Shown here piece by piece: positions 17,035 through 26,154 of a DNA stretch of 64,000 nucleotides (the stretch's first letter is position 1; the number at the start of each line of letters is the position of its first letter). The notes under the pieces are model-generated. The model was not told where the DNA came from. It ran no database searches and worked only from the letters and a program-made list of their open reading frames with translations. This stretch comes from Rhodanobacter sp. C01 (lineage in GTDB: Bacteria; Pseudomonadota; Gammaproteobacteria; Xanthomonadales; Rhodanobacteraceae): the NCBI RefSeq assembly GCF_002001045.1, contig NZ_MUNR01000005.1, positions 124,001 through 188,000 of the forward strand. The letters run 5' to 3'. A program made the position numbers and the translations under genes.

Positions 17035-18144
17035 ATGGTGATCGACGACGATGACGTTCAAGCCGCGGGTATCCGCGGACGCCTGGGCGAGCTGTGTTAT
17101 GCCAGCGGCTTGCTGCGACCCCTGCAGCACGCGCGTGGCTATATGCGACAGGACTTGCGCATTCTTGCCTATCACCGTGTGCTGACTTTGCCGGATTCAC
17201 GGGCATTCGATTTCGACCTGGCCCTGATCAGCGCCTCGGTCGAGCGTTTCCGCGAACAGATGCAGCTGCTGAAACGGCGATTCCGCCCGATGCGGTTGAG
17301 CGATGTGGTCGCTGCGCTGGATTCGGGATCGCGCCTGCCCGCGAACGCGGTGGTGGTGACGTTCGACGATGGTTATGACGACAACTATCGCGCGGCATAT
17401 CCGATCCTGCGCGAGCTGGGCATACCGGCCACCTTTTTTGTGTCTACCGGGCACATCGACAGCGGCCAGCCATTTGCCTATGACTGGCTGGTGCACATGC
17501 TCCTGCGCACGTCTGCGCAACAGCTGGTGTTGCCGGAGCTGAAGCTGGATGTGCCGATACCGGACGAGCGCGCGGCACGTCGAGAGCTTGGTGCAAGCGT
17601 GCTTCGGCACATGAAGCTGTTCGACGATACCGCCCAGCAGGCAGCTATCACGCGCATGGAACGTGAATGGCAGATGCCGCGTGAGGCGGCACGGCCTCCG
17701 GAGTGTCGTCCCATGAACTGGGACCAGCTGCGCGAAATGCATGCGGCGGGTTTCGAGGTGGGTTCCCATGGCGTGCATCATCGGATGCTGGCGAAATTGC
17801 CGCATGACCAGATGGAGGAAGAGCTGATGGGGTCGAAGACCACGCTGGAGCGCGAGCTCGGAACGTCAGCCATGCTGCTTTCCTATCCGGTTGGCGGCGA
17901 CCTGGCGTTCGATGATGGCGTGATCAAGGCGACGGCGGCAGCCGGCTATCGCGCTGCCTGCAGTTATATCTGCGGTACCAACCTGCATTCGGCGACGAAC
18001 CGCTACGCGCTGTTCCGTTTGCCGGTGGAGCGTACGATGGGGATGGGCTGGTTTGCCGCGATGCTGACCTTGCCCGAGCTGATGGGCTATCCCACGGCAA
18101 GTCGCGCGGGCATCGCCGAATCGGTCCAAGCATGTTCCTGTTGA
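17035..18144 (+). CDS. Polysaccharide deacetylase (NodB homology domain)
   Basis: A 369-residue protein with an ATG at 17035 and CGGAGA upstream. The NodB fold is marked by AYHRV near the start, TFDDGYDDN (catalytic Asp and metal-binding Asp, about residues 109-117) and HGVHH (metal-binding His pair) near 244. The family removes N- or O-acetyl groups from glycans. No clear signal peptide is seen, so it may act on cytoplasmic or lipid-linked precursors. It sits 69 bases after the NRPS and overlaps the next gene by 13 bases. A deacetylase could expose a free sugar amine, a chemically sensible acceptor for a carrier-bound peptide; that link is inference. A second, shorter deacetylase lies at 23150. 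Confidence 0.88.
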   Translation: MVIDDDDVQAAGIRGRLGELCYASGLLRPLQHARGYMRQDLRILAYHRVLTLPDSRAFDFDLALISASVERFREQMQLLKRRFRPMRLSDVVAALDSGSRLPANAVVVTFDDGYDDNYRAAYPILRELGIPATFFVSTGHIDSGQPFAYDWLVHMLLRTSAQQLVLPELKLDVPIPDERAARRELGASVLRHMKLFDDTAQQAAITRMEREWQMPREAARPPECRPMNWDQLREMHAAGFEVGSHGVHHRMLAKLPHDQMEEELMGSKTTLERELGTSAMLLSYPVGGDLAFDDGVIKATAAAGYRAACSYICGTNLHSATNRYALFRLPVERTMGMGWFAAMLTLPELMGYPTASRAGIAESVQACSC

Positions 18145-19394
18145 GTTTGCTCTATCTGGTACTGACGATCATCCGGCCACAGGATTACCTGCCTGGGCTG
18201 GTAGGCGTGCCGGTATTGCCGGTGGTGCTGGTACTGGCGTTCCTTGCATGGCTGATGTCCACCGCGAAGACATTCGCGGCGCCACAGTTCCTGATACTGC
18301 CGGTATTCCTCGTGGTGCTGATGATTTCCCAGGTCGTCAACGGCTGGAGTGGCGGTGCGCTCGATGAACTGGCGAAATTCGGCCCGACCGTGATCGCCTT
18401 TTTCGTGCTTGCCACATGCTGCAACAGCCAGCGCCGGGTGATCGTTGCCATGACGGTGTTCGTGCTGTGTGCGGTCGTGCTGGCGCTGCATGGCGTGGAG
18501 CAGGCCGACACCGGCGTCGGCTGGACGGGCATCCCGATCGGCGAGGACGGGCGCATCCAGTATGTGGGCATCTTCAATGATCCGAACGATCTCGGCCTGC
18601 TGTTCGCGGCAACCCTGCCGATGGCCGTTTTCCTAAGCCGTCGCGGCGGCTTTTTCGGACGCATCTTCTGGCTTGCTGCGGCGGCGCTGCTGCTCTACGG
18701 CACCTATCTCACCAATTCGCGTGGAGCCATGCTCTCGGTGCTGGTCGTCGCCGGCATCTATATCTGGCGTCGCCGTGGCATGGTGACGGCCGGGGTACTC
18801 GGTGTCATCGGACTGGCTTGCATGCAAGTGCTTTCGTCACGCATGCAGGACCTCGATGTCGACGACGAATCGGCCTATGGCCGGGTGGATGCCTGGTATT
18901 CCGGCCTGCACATGTTCATGTCGCATCCGGTGTTTGGCGTGGGTGCCGGAAATTTCACCGAGTACAACGATCTGACCGCGCACAACTCGTTTGTGCTGGT
19001 ACTGGCAGAGACCGGTTTCGTCGGATACATCCTGTGGCTGGCCTTCGTCAGCTATGGATTCCTGATGATGCTTGCGGTACTGCGCCACAAGCCGGATACG
19101 GCCGCGGGTCCGGAGCATGTGGACGAGTGGCGTGGCGAGTGCGGTATCGCGTTTACCCTGTTGTCGTCGCTATGCGGCCTGTTTACCTCGGCCTTCTTCC
19201 TGAGTCGAAGTTACACGGTGGTGATGTATCTGTTGATCGCGGTGGTGGTGGGTTACTACATGGGGGTCCGGCAGCGCTTTCCCGGGCTTCCGGCTTTCAG
19301 GTTGTCCGAGAGCTGGTGGCGCTGGGTGCCGGCGGCGGTGGGCAGTATTGCCGTGATGTTCGTGGTGGTTGCCGTGTTGTTGCGCAGCGTATGA
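18132..19394 (+). CDS. O-antigen ligase/polymerase family membrane protein
   Basis: A 420-residue polytopic membrane protein with about ten to twelve hydrophobic segments. The large periplasmic-type loop in the C-terminal half holds the Wzy_C-like region GVGAGNFTEYNDLTAHNS, where HN is typical of the O-antigen ligase (WaaL/Wzy) family. Residues near the centre (FNDPNDLGLL, TNSRGA) also match the usual ligase/polymerase pattern. It probably polymerises lipid-linked repeat units or transfers glycan in the periplasm. Its start overlaps the deacetylase stop by 13 bases, indicating translational coupling. With the flippase and chain-length genes of the right arm, it makes the locus look Wzx/Wzy-dependent. 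Ligase versus polymerase cannot be settled from sequence alone. Confidence 0.85.
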   Translation: MFLLSLLYLVLTIIRPQDYLPGLVGVPVLPVVLVLAFLAWLMSTAKTFAAPQFLILPVFLVVLMISQVVNGWSGGALDELAKFGPTVIAFFVLATCCNSQRRVIVAMTVFVLCAVVLALHGVEQADTGVGWTGIPIGEDGRIQYVGIFNDPNDLGLLFAATLPMAVFLSRRGGFFGRIFWLAAAALLLYGTYLTNSRGAMLSVLVVAGIYIWRRRGMVTAGVLGVIGLACMQVLSSRMQDLDVDDESAYGRVDAWYSGLHMFMSHPVFGVGAGNFTEYNDLTAHNSFVLVLAETGFVGYILWLAFVSYGFLMMLAVLRHKPDTAAGPEHVDEWRGECGIAFTLLSSLCGLFTSAFFLSRSYTVVMYLLIAVVVGYYMGVRQRFPGLPAFRLSESWWRWVPAAVGSIAVMFVVVAVLLRSV

Positions 19395-19500
19395 CGGAGG
19401 TGACGGCCTTCATCGGAATGCCGGGCCTGGTCGTGGCGCAGGCGATGCGCTGGCCAGAGCAAGCTCGACAGCGTGACGGCGCGGGCGTGGAGAGGTATCC

Positions 19501-20862
19501 ATGACCGGCGATTGGTACGAGCCGGTTTTCCGTCGGATGCTCTATCCGCTCTACGAGACCGGACTGCGCCGTCGCCGGACGTTGAAGTACCTCGACGAAT
19601 ACCAGCGCGACCAGTGGCTGGCGCCGGAACAGATTGCCGCGCTGCAATGGGAGCGACTCAAGCTTCTGCTCGAGCACTGCCAGCGCGAGGTGCCTTACTA
19701 CCGCCGGCGTTGGCGCGAGCTGGGGATTGCGGTGGCGGACATCCGCAATCTCGATGACTACGCGCGCATGCCGGTGCTGACCAAGGCCGACATCCGCAAC
19801 CACTTCGACGAGCTCAAGGCCGACTCCTGGCGCGACCGCCTGCTGTACAAGGCCACCGGGGGCTCGACCGGTGAGCCCATGCGCTTCGGCTATACCCGCG
19901 AGAGCAACGATCGCCGCACGGCGGTGATGTGGCGCGGTTACGATTGGGCCGGATCGCGGATGGGGCGGCGTACCCTGTTTCTGTGGGGTGGGGCGGTGGG
20001 CGAGCCGACCCGTAGCCATCAGTTCAAGGATCGCCTGTACAACGCCGTGTTCGCACGGCGCGTGCTCAACAGTTTTCACATGACCGAGGCCAACATGGCG
20101 GAGTACGCCGACGCCATCGACAGCTACCGTCCCGACATCATCGTTGCCTACGTCGGGCCGCTGGTGCGGCTGGCGCAGTGGCTGGTCGCCACCGGGCGGA
20201 AGATATGGCGGCCACATGCAATCATCGGTGCGGCGGAGGCGCTGCACGAATTCCAGCGTCAGGTCATCGAACAGGCGTTCGGTTGTCCCGCCTACAATAC
20301 CTATGGCTGCCGCGAATTCATGCTGATCGCGTCGGAGTGCGAGCAGCGCCATGGCCTGCATGTGAATGCCGACCACTTGCTAGTCGAACTGCGCAAGCCA
20401 CAAGACGCGCCGGCGGATGCGCAGAGCGGCGAGGTGGTGATCACCGACCTGTTCAACTACGGCATGCCGTTCGTGCGCTACGTCAATGGCGACATGGCGA
20501 CGGCATCGGACGCTCGCTGTTCCTGCGGTCGCGGCCTGCCGCTGCTGGGTCACGTCGATGGTCGCGTGCTCGATGCGATCCGCACGCCCGCCGGCCACGT
20601 GCTGCCCGGCGAATTCTTTCCGCATATGCTGAAGGACGTGCATGGGGTCGAGCGCTTCCAGCTGGTGCAGCGACGGCTCGATCGGCTTGACCTTGCGATC
20701 GTGCGCGGGGAAGGTTTCGACGATGCTTCGCTGGCTTATATCCGCCGCGAAGTCGCCAAGGTGCTGGGCGACAGCGTCGAGCTGCATTGCCATTTCGTCG
20801 ACGACATTCCATTGACGTGCAGTGGCAAGCTGCGCGTCACTGTCTCCGAATTGTCATCGTGA
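19501..20862 (+). CDS. Phenylacetate-CoA ligase/CapK-like adenylate-forming enzyme
   Basis: A 453-residue protein with a strong GGAGAGG ribosome-binding site. It has the adenylate-forming signature TGGSTGEPMRF (about residues 120-130), YNTYGCREF in the central region and a C-terminal GKLRVTVSEL. This is the PaaK/CapK group often found in capsule and EPS clusters, where the acid substrate is usually unknown. It could activate an organic acid for attachment to the glycan or feed an acyl group to a carrier domain of the NRPS/PKS. The 106-base gap before it holds no other gene. The next gene starts inside its stop codon. The family is confident; the substrate is not predicted. Confidence 0.82.
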   Translation: MTGDWYEPVFRRMLYPLYETGLRRRRTLKYLDEYQRDQWLAPEQIAALQWERLKLLLEHCQREVPYYRRRWRELGIAVADIRNLDDYARMPVLTKADIRNHFDELKADSWRDRLLYKATGGSTGEPMRFGYTRESNDRRTAVMWRGYDWAGSRMGRRTLFLWGGAVGEPTRSHQFKDRLYNAVFARRVLNSFHMTEANMAEYADAIDSYRPDIIVAYVGPLVRLAQWLVATGRKIWRPHAIIGAAEALHEFQRQVIEQAFGCPAYNTYGCREFMLIASECEQRHGLHVNADHLLVELRKPQDAPADAQSGEVVITDLFNYGMPFVRYVNGDMATASDARCSCGRGLPLLGHVDGRVLDAIRTPAGHVLPGEFFPHMLKDVHGVERFQLVQRRLDRLDLAIVRGEGFDDASLAYIRREVAKVLGDSVELHCHFVDDIPLTCSGKLRVTVSELSS

Positions 20863-21974
20863 ATATCACCCACTTCGTCGAAAACCTGAATCGTGGCGGC
20901 CTGGAGCGCATGGTGCTGGAACTGGTCAAGACCCAGCAACGGCAGGGACATCGCTGTCAGGTCGTGTGCCTGTTCGAGCTTGGTGCGCAGGCAGATGAAC
21001 TGGATGCCTTGGGTGTGCCGGTCAACGCCTGCGACAAGCGCCAGGGCCTGGATCTGCGGGCGCTGGCACGGGCCCGGCGTCTGGTTCGTACCCATGCCAC
21101 CGAGGTATTGCATACGCACAATGCAGTAGCGCATTACCAGGCGGTACTGGCCAGTTGCGGCCTTGGCGTGCGTCACGTGATCAATACGCGGCACGGCATG
21201 GGCGGCAATCCGCGATCCGGCCGGCGTGAATGGCTGTATCGCCAGGCGTTGGCGCGCACCGATGCGGTGGTTACTGTCTGCGAAGCGGCACGTCGCGATG
21301 CCATTGCACGCGGCATCGTGCCGAGGCAGAAGGCGAAGGTGGTGCCGAACGGTATCCGGGTCGAATCGTTTCGGCGGGCCTCCGACGGGATGCGCCAACG
21401 TTTGCGGCAAATGCTGGGACTGCCGGCGCAGACGCAGCTGATCGGCACCGTGGGGCGGCTCAACTGGGCCAAGGACCAGGTCGCTCTGATCCGTGCATTT
21501 CATCAACTGCACGAACAACAACCCGATACCGCACTGGTGTTGATCGGTGACGGTGAGCTGCGTGTGGAGCTGCAGCACTGTGCCATCGCCGAAGGTGTGG
21601 CGGATCGCGTGCATTTTCTTGGCGATCGTGACGACGTGCATGAATTGCTGCAGGGGCTTGACCTGTTCGTGCTGTCGTCGCTGAGCGAAGGCTATTCGAT
21701 GGCCTTGCTGGAAGCCTGTGCGGTGGGCCTGCCGATCGTGGTTACCGACGTCGGTGGCAACGGGGAAATCATTCGCGATGGCAGTACCGGCCGGCTGGTG
21801 CCGGCAAGCGATCCATCGGCGCTGGCAACGGCGATGCTGACGTTGCTGCAGGAGCCACGGCAGGCGGATGCACTGGGCGATGCGGCGCGTCTGTGGGTCG
21901 AGAAGCACGGTTCGCTGGAGGCGATGGCAGCGCGCTATGCTGCGCTTTATCAGGGTCAGGGTTCAACGGACTGA
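20859..21974 (+). CDS. Glycosyltransferase family 4
   Basis: A GTG start at 20859 overlaps the preceding TGA by four bases and gives 371 residues beginning with the typical GT-B strand VNITHFVENLNRGGLE. A longer frame reaches 20787 but overlaps the ligase gene and adds residues without homology character. The C-terminal nucleotide-sugar domain shows GTVGRLNWAKDQ and the E-x7-E motif in SEGYSMALLEA. It is a retaining-type GT4 expected to add one sugar to the EPS repeat unit in the cytoplasm. Sugar donor and linkage cannot be read. It lies in a run of glycan genes with spacings of -4 to +3 bases. Confidence 0.88.
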   Translation: MNITHFVENLNRGGLERMVLELVKTQQRQGHRCQVVCLFELGAQADELDALGVPVNACDKRQGLDLRALARARRLVRTHATEVLHTHNAVAHYQAVLASCGLGVRHVINTRHGMGGNPRSGRREWLYRQALARTDAVVTVCEAARRDAIARGIVPRQKAKVVPNGIRVESFRRASDGMRQRLRQMLGLPAQTQLIGTVGRLNWAKDQVALIRAFHQLHEQQPDTALVLIGDGELRVELQHCAIAEGVADRVHFLGDRDDVHELLQGLDLFVLSSLSEGYSMALLEACAVGLPIVVTDVGGNGEIIRDGSTGRLVPASDPSALATAMLTLLQEPRQADALGDAARLWVEKHGSLEAMAARYAALYQGQGSTD

Positions 21975-21977
21975 ACG

Positions 21978-23153
21978 ATGCGATTGAAGATCCTGGTGTT
22001 GACCAACCTGTTTCCAACCCCCTGGGATCCGCTGCGCGGCGCGTTCAACCGCCAGCAGTTCGAGCGCCTGGGGCAGCGCCACGATGTCGACGTGCTGACG
22101 GCGGTGGACTTTCGCGAACGGTTGGCCGGCGTACGCGGCGAGGTCAAGGTGCCTGGCTTGCACACGGATCATTTTGTATTCGTGTATCCGCCGCGCATCG
22201 GCCGATCGCTGCATGCGCTGTGCTGGCGGCTTTCGTTGCTGTGGCAACGTGGCAGCCGTTTGCGCGCCGCGCACTACGATTGCATCCTGGTCAGCTGGGC
22301 CTATCCCGACGCCGCTGCCGCAGGTTGGCTGGCGCGTCGCCTCGGCATTCCCTATGTGGTGAAAGTGCATGGCAGCGATCTCAATGTGCAGGCCAACCAT
22401 GCGTTGCGTCGACGTCAGATCCGCTCGGCCTTGCGCGGTGCTGCCGCGGTGATTGCGGTAAGCCGCGCACTCGCCGAGAGGGCAGTGGCGATCGGCGCAG
22501 ATGCGGCGCAGGTGCATGTGCTCTACAACGGGGTCGACAGCGAGCTGTTTGCACCCGGTTCGCGCAGCAAGGCGCGGACACGGTTGCAGCTCGAAATCGG
22601 GTCGCCACTACTGCTGTACGTCGGCAATCTCAAGTCGAGCAAGGGGTGCCTCGATCTGCTGGAGGCGTTTCCCGCGCTGCTGGCAGTGCAGCCACAGGCA
22701 CGACTGGTATACGTAGGGCAGGGGCCGTGTCGCACAGAGTTGCTTGAGCGCGCAGCGGCACTTGGTTGCGCCGAGCGGGTGGACTTGGTCGGTGCCGTCG
22801 CACATGCGGCGCTCGGCGACTGGTTCCGTGCCGCTGACCTGCTGTGCCTGCCGAGTCACAATGAGGGCGTGCCGAATGTGGTGCTCGAGGCCATGGCTTG
22901 CGGCACGCCGGTGGTGGCCACCCGCGTGGGCGGCATCCCGGAAGTGGTGCCCGAGTTTGCCGGGATCCTGGTACCCGCGCGCGAACGCAAAATCTTGTCG
23001 GCCGCCCTGATCGAAGCCTGTGGCCGCGTCTGGGACGGTGCCGGCATCGTGGCACACGCGAGTCGCTTTCGTTGGAGCGATAATGTGGAACAGTTGGACC
23101 GTATTCTGCAGGCCGCCGCCGGATCTCCCACCTTTTCCGATTCGACTGCATGA
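21978..23153 (+). CDS. Glycosyltransferase family 4
   Basis: A 391-residue GT-B protein starting three bases after the previous stop. The N-terminal domain begins LKILVLTNLFPTPWDPLRG, and KVHGSDLN and VSRALAERA are typical of GT4 acceptor domains. The donor site motif is NEGVPNVVLEAMACGTPVV (about residues 295-313). The layout is close to EpsD/WcaL-like transferases of Xanthomonad and exosortase-type EPS loci. It ends in an ATGA overlap with the short deacetylase. It probably acts at the cytoplasmic face of the inner membrane. Sugar specificity is unknown. Confidence 0.88.
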   Translation: MRLKILVLTNLFPTPWDPLRGAFNRQQFERLGQRHDVDVLTAVDFRERLAGVRGEVKVPGLHTDHFVFVYPPRIGRSLHALCWRLSLLWQRGSRLRAAHYDCILVSWAYPDAAAAGWLARRLGIPYVVKVHGSDLNVQANHALRRRQIRSALRGAAAVIAVSRALAERAVAIGADAAQVHVLYNGVDSELFAPGSRSKARTRLQLEIGSPLLLYVGNLKSSKGCLDLLEAFPALLAVQPQARLVYVGQGPCRTELLERAAALGCAERVDLVGAVAHAALGDWFRAADLLCLPSHNEGVPNVVLEAMACGTPVVATRVGGIPEVVPEFAGILVPARERKILSAALIEACGRVWDGAGIVAHASRFRWSDNVEQLDRILQAAAGSPTFSDSTA

Positions 23154-23791
23154 ACCTCAAGCCGAAAAAGCAGCAATTGCTGGGCCTGTTGCCGAATGCG
23201 CTGGTACAGACGCATGGGCCTCGTCGTGGCAACGTGCGCTTTCTCAGTTTCGACGATGGTCCGCATCCGGAGTACACCCCGCGCCTGCTGGACCTGCTGG
23301 CCGAATCCGGCGCCCATGCCAGTTTTTTCGTGGTGGGACGCAAGGCCGAACTCTATCCGGCTGTGGTCGAGCGCATCGTGGCCGAGGGGCACCTGCTCGG
23401 CAATCACTCGTTCTGGCACCATCAGTTCGCCCAGATGTCGCTGCACGAGCAAGTGGCCGAGCTCGACCGCACGGATGAGGTGCTTGCCGCATTCGACCAG
23501 TGTCCCTTGCATCGCATACGGCCACCGCAAGGTTGCCTGACCATGCCCCTGCTGCTGCATCTGGCGCGTCGTCGTCGCAGCGTGGCGTACTGGTCCTACG
23601 ACAGCCTCGACTACCAGCACAAGTCGGGCGCGGAACTGGCTGCGCGGATGCACAAGCGTCCCCCCATTGCCGGTGACATCGTGCTGATGCATGACGACAG
23701 TGATTGTGCGGGCGAGGCATTGAGCACATTGCTGCCCCAATGGCGGGCCAGCGGACACGAATTCCGCGCACTGTCGCCGGAAGCCGCATGA
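23150..23791 (+). CDS. Short polysaccharide deacetylase (NodB family)
   Basis: A 213-residue single-domain NodB protein. SFDDGPHPE carries the catalytic and metal Asp pair, NHSFWHH gives the H-x3-H metal site, RPPQG replaces the common RPPYG, and LMHDD contains the C-terminal active His. No signal peptide is visible, so it probably works on a cytoplasmic, lipid-linked or nucleotide-sugar substrate. It overlaps both neighbours by ATGA. With the larger deacetylase at 17035 this locus has two, suggesting two deacetylated positions or two stages. Substrate is inferred from context only. Confidence 0.88.
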   Translation: MNLKPKKQQLLGLLPNALVQTHGPRRGNVRFLSFDDGPHPEYTPRLLDLLAESGAHASFFVVGRKAELYPAVVERIVAEGHLLGNHSFWHHQFAQMSLHEQVAELDRTDEVLAAFDQCPLHRIRPPQGCLTMPLLLHLARRRRSVAYWSYDSLDYQHKSGAELAARMHKRPPIAGDIVLMHDDSDCAGEALSTLLPQWRASGHEFRALSPEAA

Positions 23792-24954
23792 GGATCCTGT
23801 ATCACCATCGCACGCGTGGTCGGCATGTCGAAGGCGTGCACATCCGCGGCATCGTGCATGCCCTGCGCGAACTCGGTCACGAGGTCACGCTGATGTCGTT
23901 TCCGGGTGCCGATCCCGAGCATGAGCCGGCTGCGCAGGCTGCCTCGGGTCGGGGTCGCTTGGCCGGTGCAATTGCCCGGTTGCCCGGCGTACTGTTCGAG
24001 ATGCTCGAGCTAGGCTACAACTTCGTGACCCTGTTGCGCATGAGCGCAGCGATTCGCCGGTTGCGCCCACAGCTGATCTACGAGCGCTACTCGCTGTTCC
24101 TTTTTGCCACTGTCTGGCTGGCGCGTCGTCGCGGGATTCCGCTGGTCCTCGAGATCAACGACTCGGCCCTGGTCGAGCGTGTGCGGCCGCTGCGCCTGCG
24201 GGGACTGGCTCGACGCATCGAAGGCTGGTGTCTGCGCAATTGCACCGGCCTGGTATTCATTTCCACCTATTTCCGTGCACAGGCCGAGGCGGCCTACGGT
24301 GCGATTGCGCCATCGGTGATTTCTCCCAACGCCGCCGATCTGGTGCGTTTCGATCCCGGCCGTTTCGATCGCGTGCGCATGCGCGCCGAGCGTGGCCTGG
24401 CCGATCGTGTGGTATGCGGTCACATCGGTGTATTTGCGCATTGGCATGGTGTCGATGCCTTTGTCGATGCGATTGCCACGCGCCTTGCCGAGGCTCCGCA
24501 GCTGGCCCTGGTCCTCGTCGGCGACGGTCGCACGTTGCCGGTGGTGCGTGCCTTGGTGGCCGAGCGTGGCCTCGCCGGGCGTGTGCTGCTGCCGGGCCGG
24601 GTGGCGCACGATGAAATTGCCGCCTGGATTGCCTGCATGGACTATGCAGTGCTCCCGGATTCGAACCAGTACGGTTCGCCGATGAAACTGTTCGAATTCA
24701 TGGCCATGGGCGTGGCGGTGGTGGCACCCGATTACGCGCCCGTGGCGGAAGTGATCCGCGATGGCCAGACTGGCTGGTTGTTTCCGCGCCGGGAGACGGA
24801 CGTTTGTGTCCAACGCGTGCTGGATCTGGCTGCACGCGAAGACGAACGGCATCGCGTCGGTGCGGCTGCGCGGGATTACATTGCGCGCGAGCGTCAATGG
24901 CGCAACAACGCCGAGCAACTGCTGACCCTGCTGCCATTGGGAGCATCCAGCTGA
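23788..24954 (+). CDS. Glycosyltransferase family 4
   Basis: A 388-residue GT-B protein starting at the ATG that overlaps the deacetylase stop, beginning MRILYHHRTRGRHVEG. This start is preferred over the longer frame from 23704, which would overlap the deacetylase by almost 90 bases. The donor domain shows CGHIGVFAHWHG and the motif GSPMKLFEFMAMGVAVV (about residues 292-308). Family GT4, EPS repeat-unit assembly. The last base of its stop is the first base of the next start (TGATG), which implies coupled translation. Confidence 0.86.
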   Translation: MRILYHHRTRGRHVEGVHIRGIVHALRELGHEVTLMSFPGADPEHEPAAQAASGRGRLAGAIARLPGVLFEMLELGYNFVTLLRMSAAIRRLRPQLIYERYSLFLFATVWLARRRGIPLVLEINDSALVERVRPLRLRGLARRIEGWCLRNCTGLVFISTYFRAQAEAAYGAIAPSVISPNAADLVRFDPGRFDRVRMRAERGLADRVVCGHIGVFAHWHGVDAFVDAIATRLAEAPQLALVLVGDGRTLPVVRALVAERGLAGRVLLPGRVAHDEIAAWIACMDYAVLPDSNQYGSPMKLFEFMAMGVAVVAPDYAPVAEVIRDGQTGWLFPRRETDVCVQRVLDLAAREDERHRVGAAARDYIARERQWRNNAEQLLTLLPLGASS

Positions 24955-26144
24955 TGGTGACCATCGTCCTGCTGATCCTCGTCCTGCTTTTCGTGGTGGG
25001 CGCGCTGGTGCTGCTGTGGGCCATTCGCGCGCGCAACATGCAGATATGGCTCGCCAGCTATCTGCGTCGCCGGCCGCCATCGCCTCCTGTCAGTGGGCCG
25101 GTGCACGTGATGTTCTGCTTCGTCGACCACTTCGAGCCGGCCTGGGGACGGGTCGATCTGGCCACCCAACGCGAGCGGGTCGATCGCTGGTGCCGTGACT
25201 ATCGCCTGCTCGCCGCCGCCCATCGCGATGCAGACGGCAGGCCGCCGCAGCACAGCTTCTTCTATCCCGAGGAGGAATACCTCGAGGAACACCTGCAGAA
25301 AATCGCTGCGCTGTGTGCGGAAGGTTACGGCGAGATCGAGATCCACCTGCATCACGATGATGACACCGCGGAAAACTTCAACGCGACGATCAGTCGTTTC
25401 AACGAGCTGTTGCACGAGCGCCACGGGGCATTGCCGCGTGATCCGCGCAGCGGCCAGTTGCGCTTCGGTTTCATCCACGGCAACTGGAGCCTGGACAACT
25501 CGCGTGCGGACGGGCGCTGGTGCGGTCTCAACAACGAGCTGATCCTGCTGCGCGAGCTGGGCTGTTATGCCGATTTCACCTTGCCGTCGGCCCCGAGCGA
25601 TACGCAGACGCGCATGATCAACGCGATCTACTACGCCACCGATGATCCGCTGCGGCCGAAGTCGCACAACACCGGTGAGCCGGTGCGGGTGGGCGGCAAG
25701 GCCAGCGGGGACCTGATGATCGTGCAGGGACCGCTGGGTCTGAACTGGCGTGATCGCCGCTATGGGTTCATTCCTCGCATCGAGAATGCTGACGTGCGCC
25801 GTGCCTGTCCACCGACCCCGGCGCGGGTGGATGCCTGGGTGCGCACTGGCGTGCATGTCGAGGGACGCCCCGAATGGGTCTTCGTCAAGGTGCATACCCA
25901 TGGAACCCAGGAGCGTGACATGGATACGTTGCTGGGTGACGCATCGCATCGCATGCACAACCATCTCGAGCAGACCTATAACGACGGCGCGAACTACGTA
26001 CTGCACTACGTCACCGCGCGCGAGGTGTACAACATCATCAAGGCGGCGGAAGCGGGTCATGCGGGCAACCCCGGGGACTATCGCGACTACGAGTTGCCGC
26101 CACCGCCAGGCATAGCTGCCACACGTGCCATGCGGAGCGCATGA
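24954..26144 (+). CDS. Membrane-anchored protein of unknown function, deacetylase-like
   Basis: A 396-residue protein with one N-terminal transmembrane helix (about residues 3-23) and a large polar domain. Visible segments are FCFVDHFEPAWG, HLHHDDDTAENF, FIHGNWSLDNS, CYADFTLPSAPS, and a C-terminal FVKVHTHG followed by LHYVTAREVYN. The conserved His and Asp clusters and the GNW/ADFTLPS layout recall the metal-dependent TIM-barrel-like fold of polysaccharide deacetylases, but I cannot name a family with confidence. It is coupled to the upstream glycosyltransferase (1-base overlap). It may modify the EPS chain on the membrane. A longer frame from 24804 lies within the previous gene and is rejected. 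Confidence 0.75.
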   Translation: MVTIVLLILVLLFVVGALVLLWAIRARNMQIWLASYLRRRPPSPPVSGPVHVMFCFVDHFEPAWGRVDLATQRERVDRWCRDYRLLAAAHRDADGRPPQHSFFYPEEEYLEEHLQKIAALCAEGYGEIEIHLHHDDDTAENFNATISRFNELLHERHGALPRDPRSGQLRFGFIHGNWSLDNSRADGRWCGLNNELILLRELGCYADFTLPSAPSDTQTRMINAIYYATDDPLRPKSHNTGEPVRVGGKASGDLMIVQGPLGLNWRDRRYGFIPRIENADVRRACPPTPARVDAWVRTGVHVEGRPEWVFVKVHTHGTQERDMDTLLGDASHRMHNHLEQTYNDGANYVLHYVTAREVYNIIKAAEAGHAGNPGDYRDYELPPPPGIAATRAMRSA

Positions 26145-26154
26145 GGGACAGACG

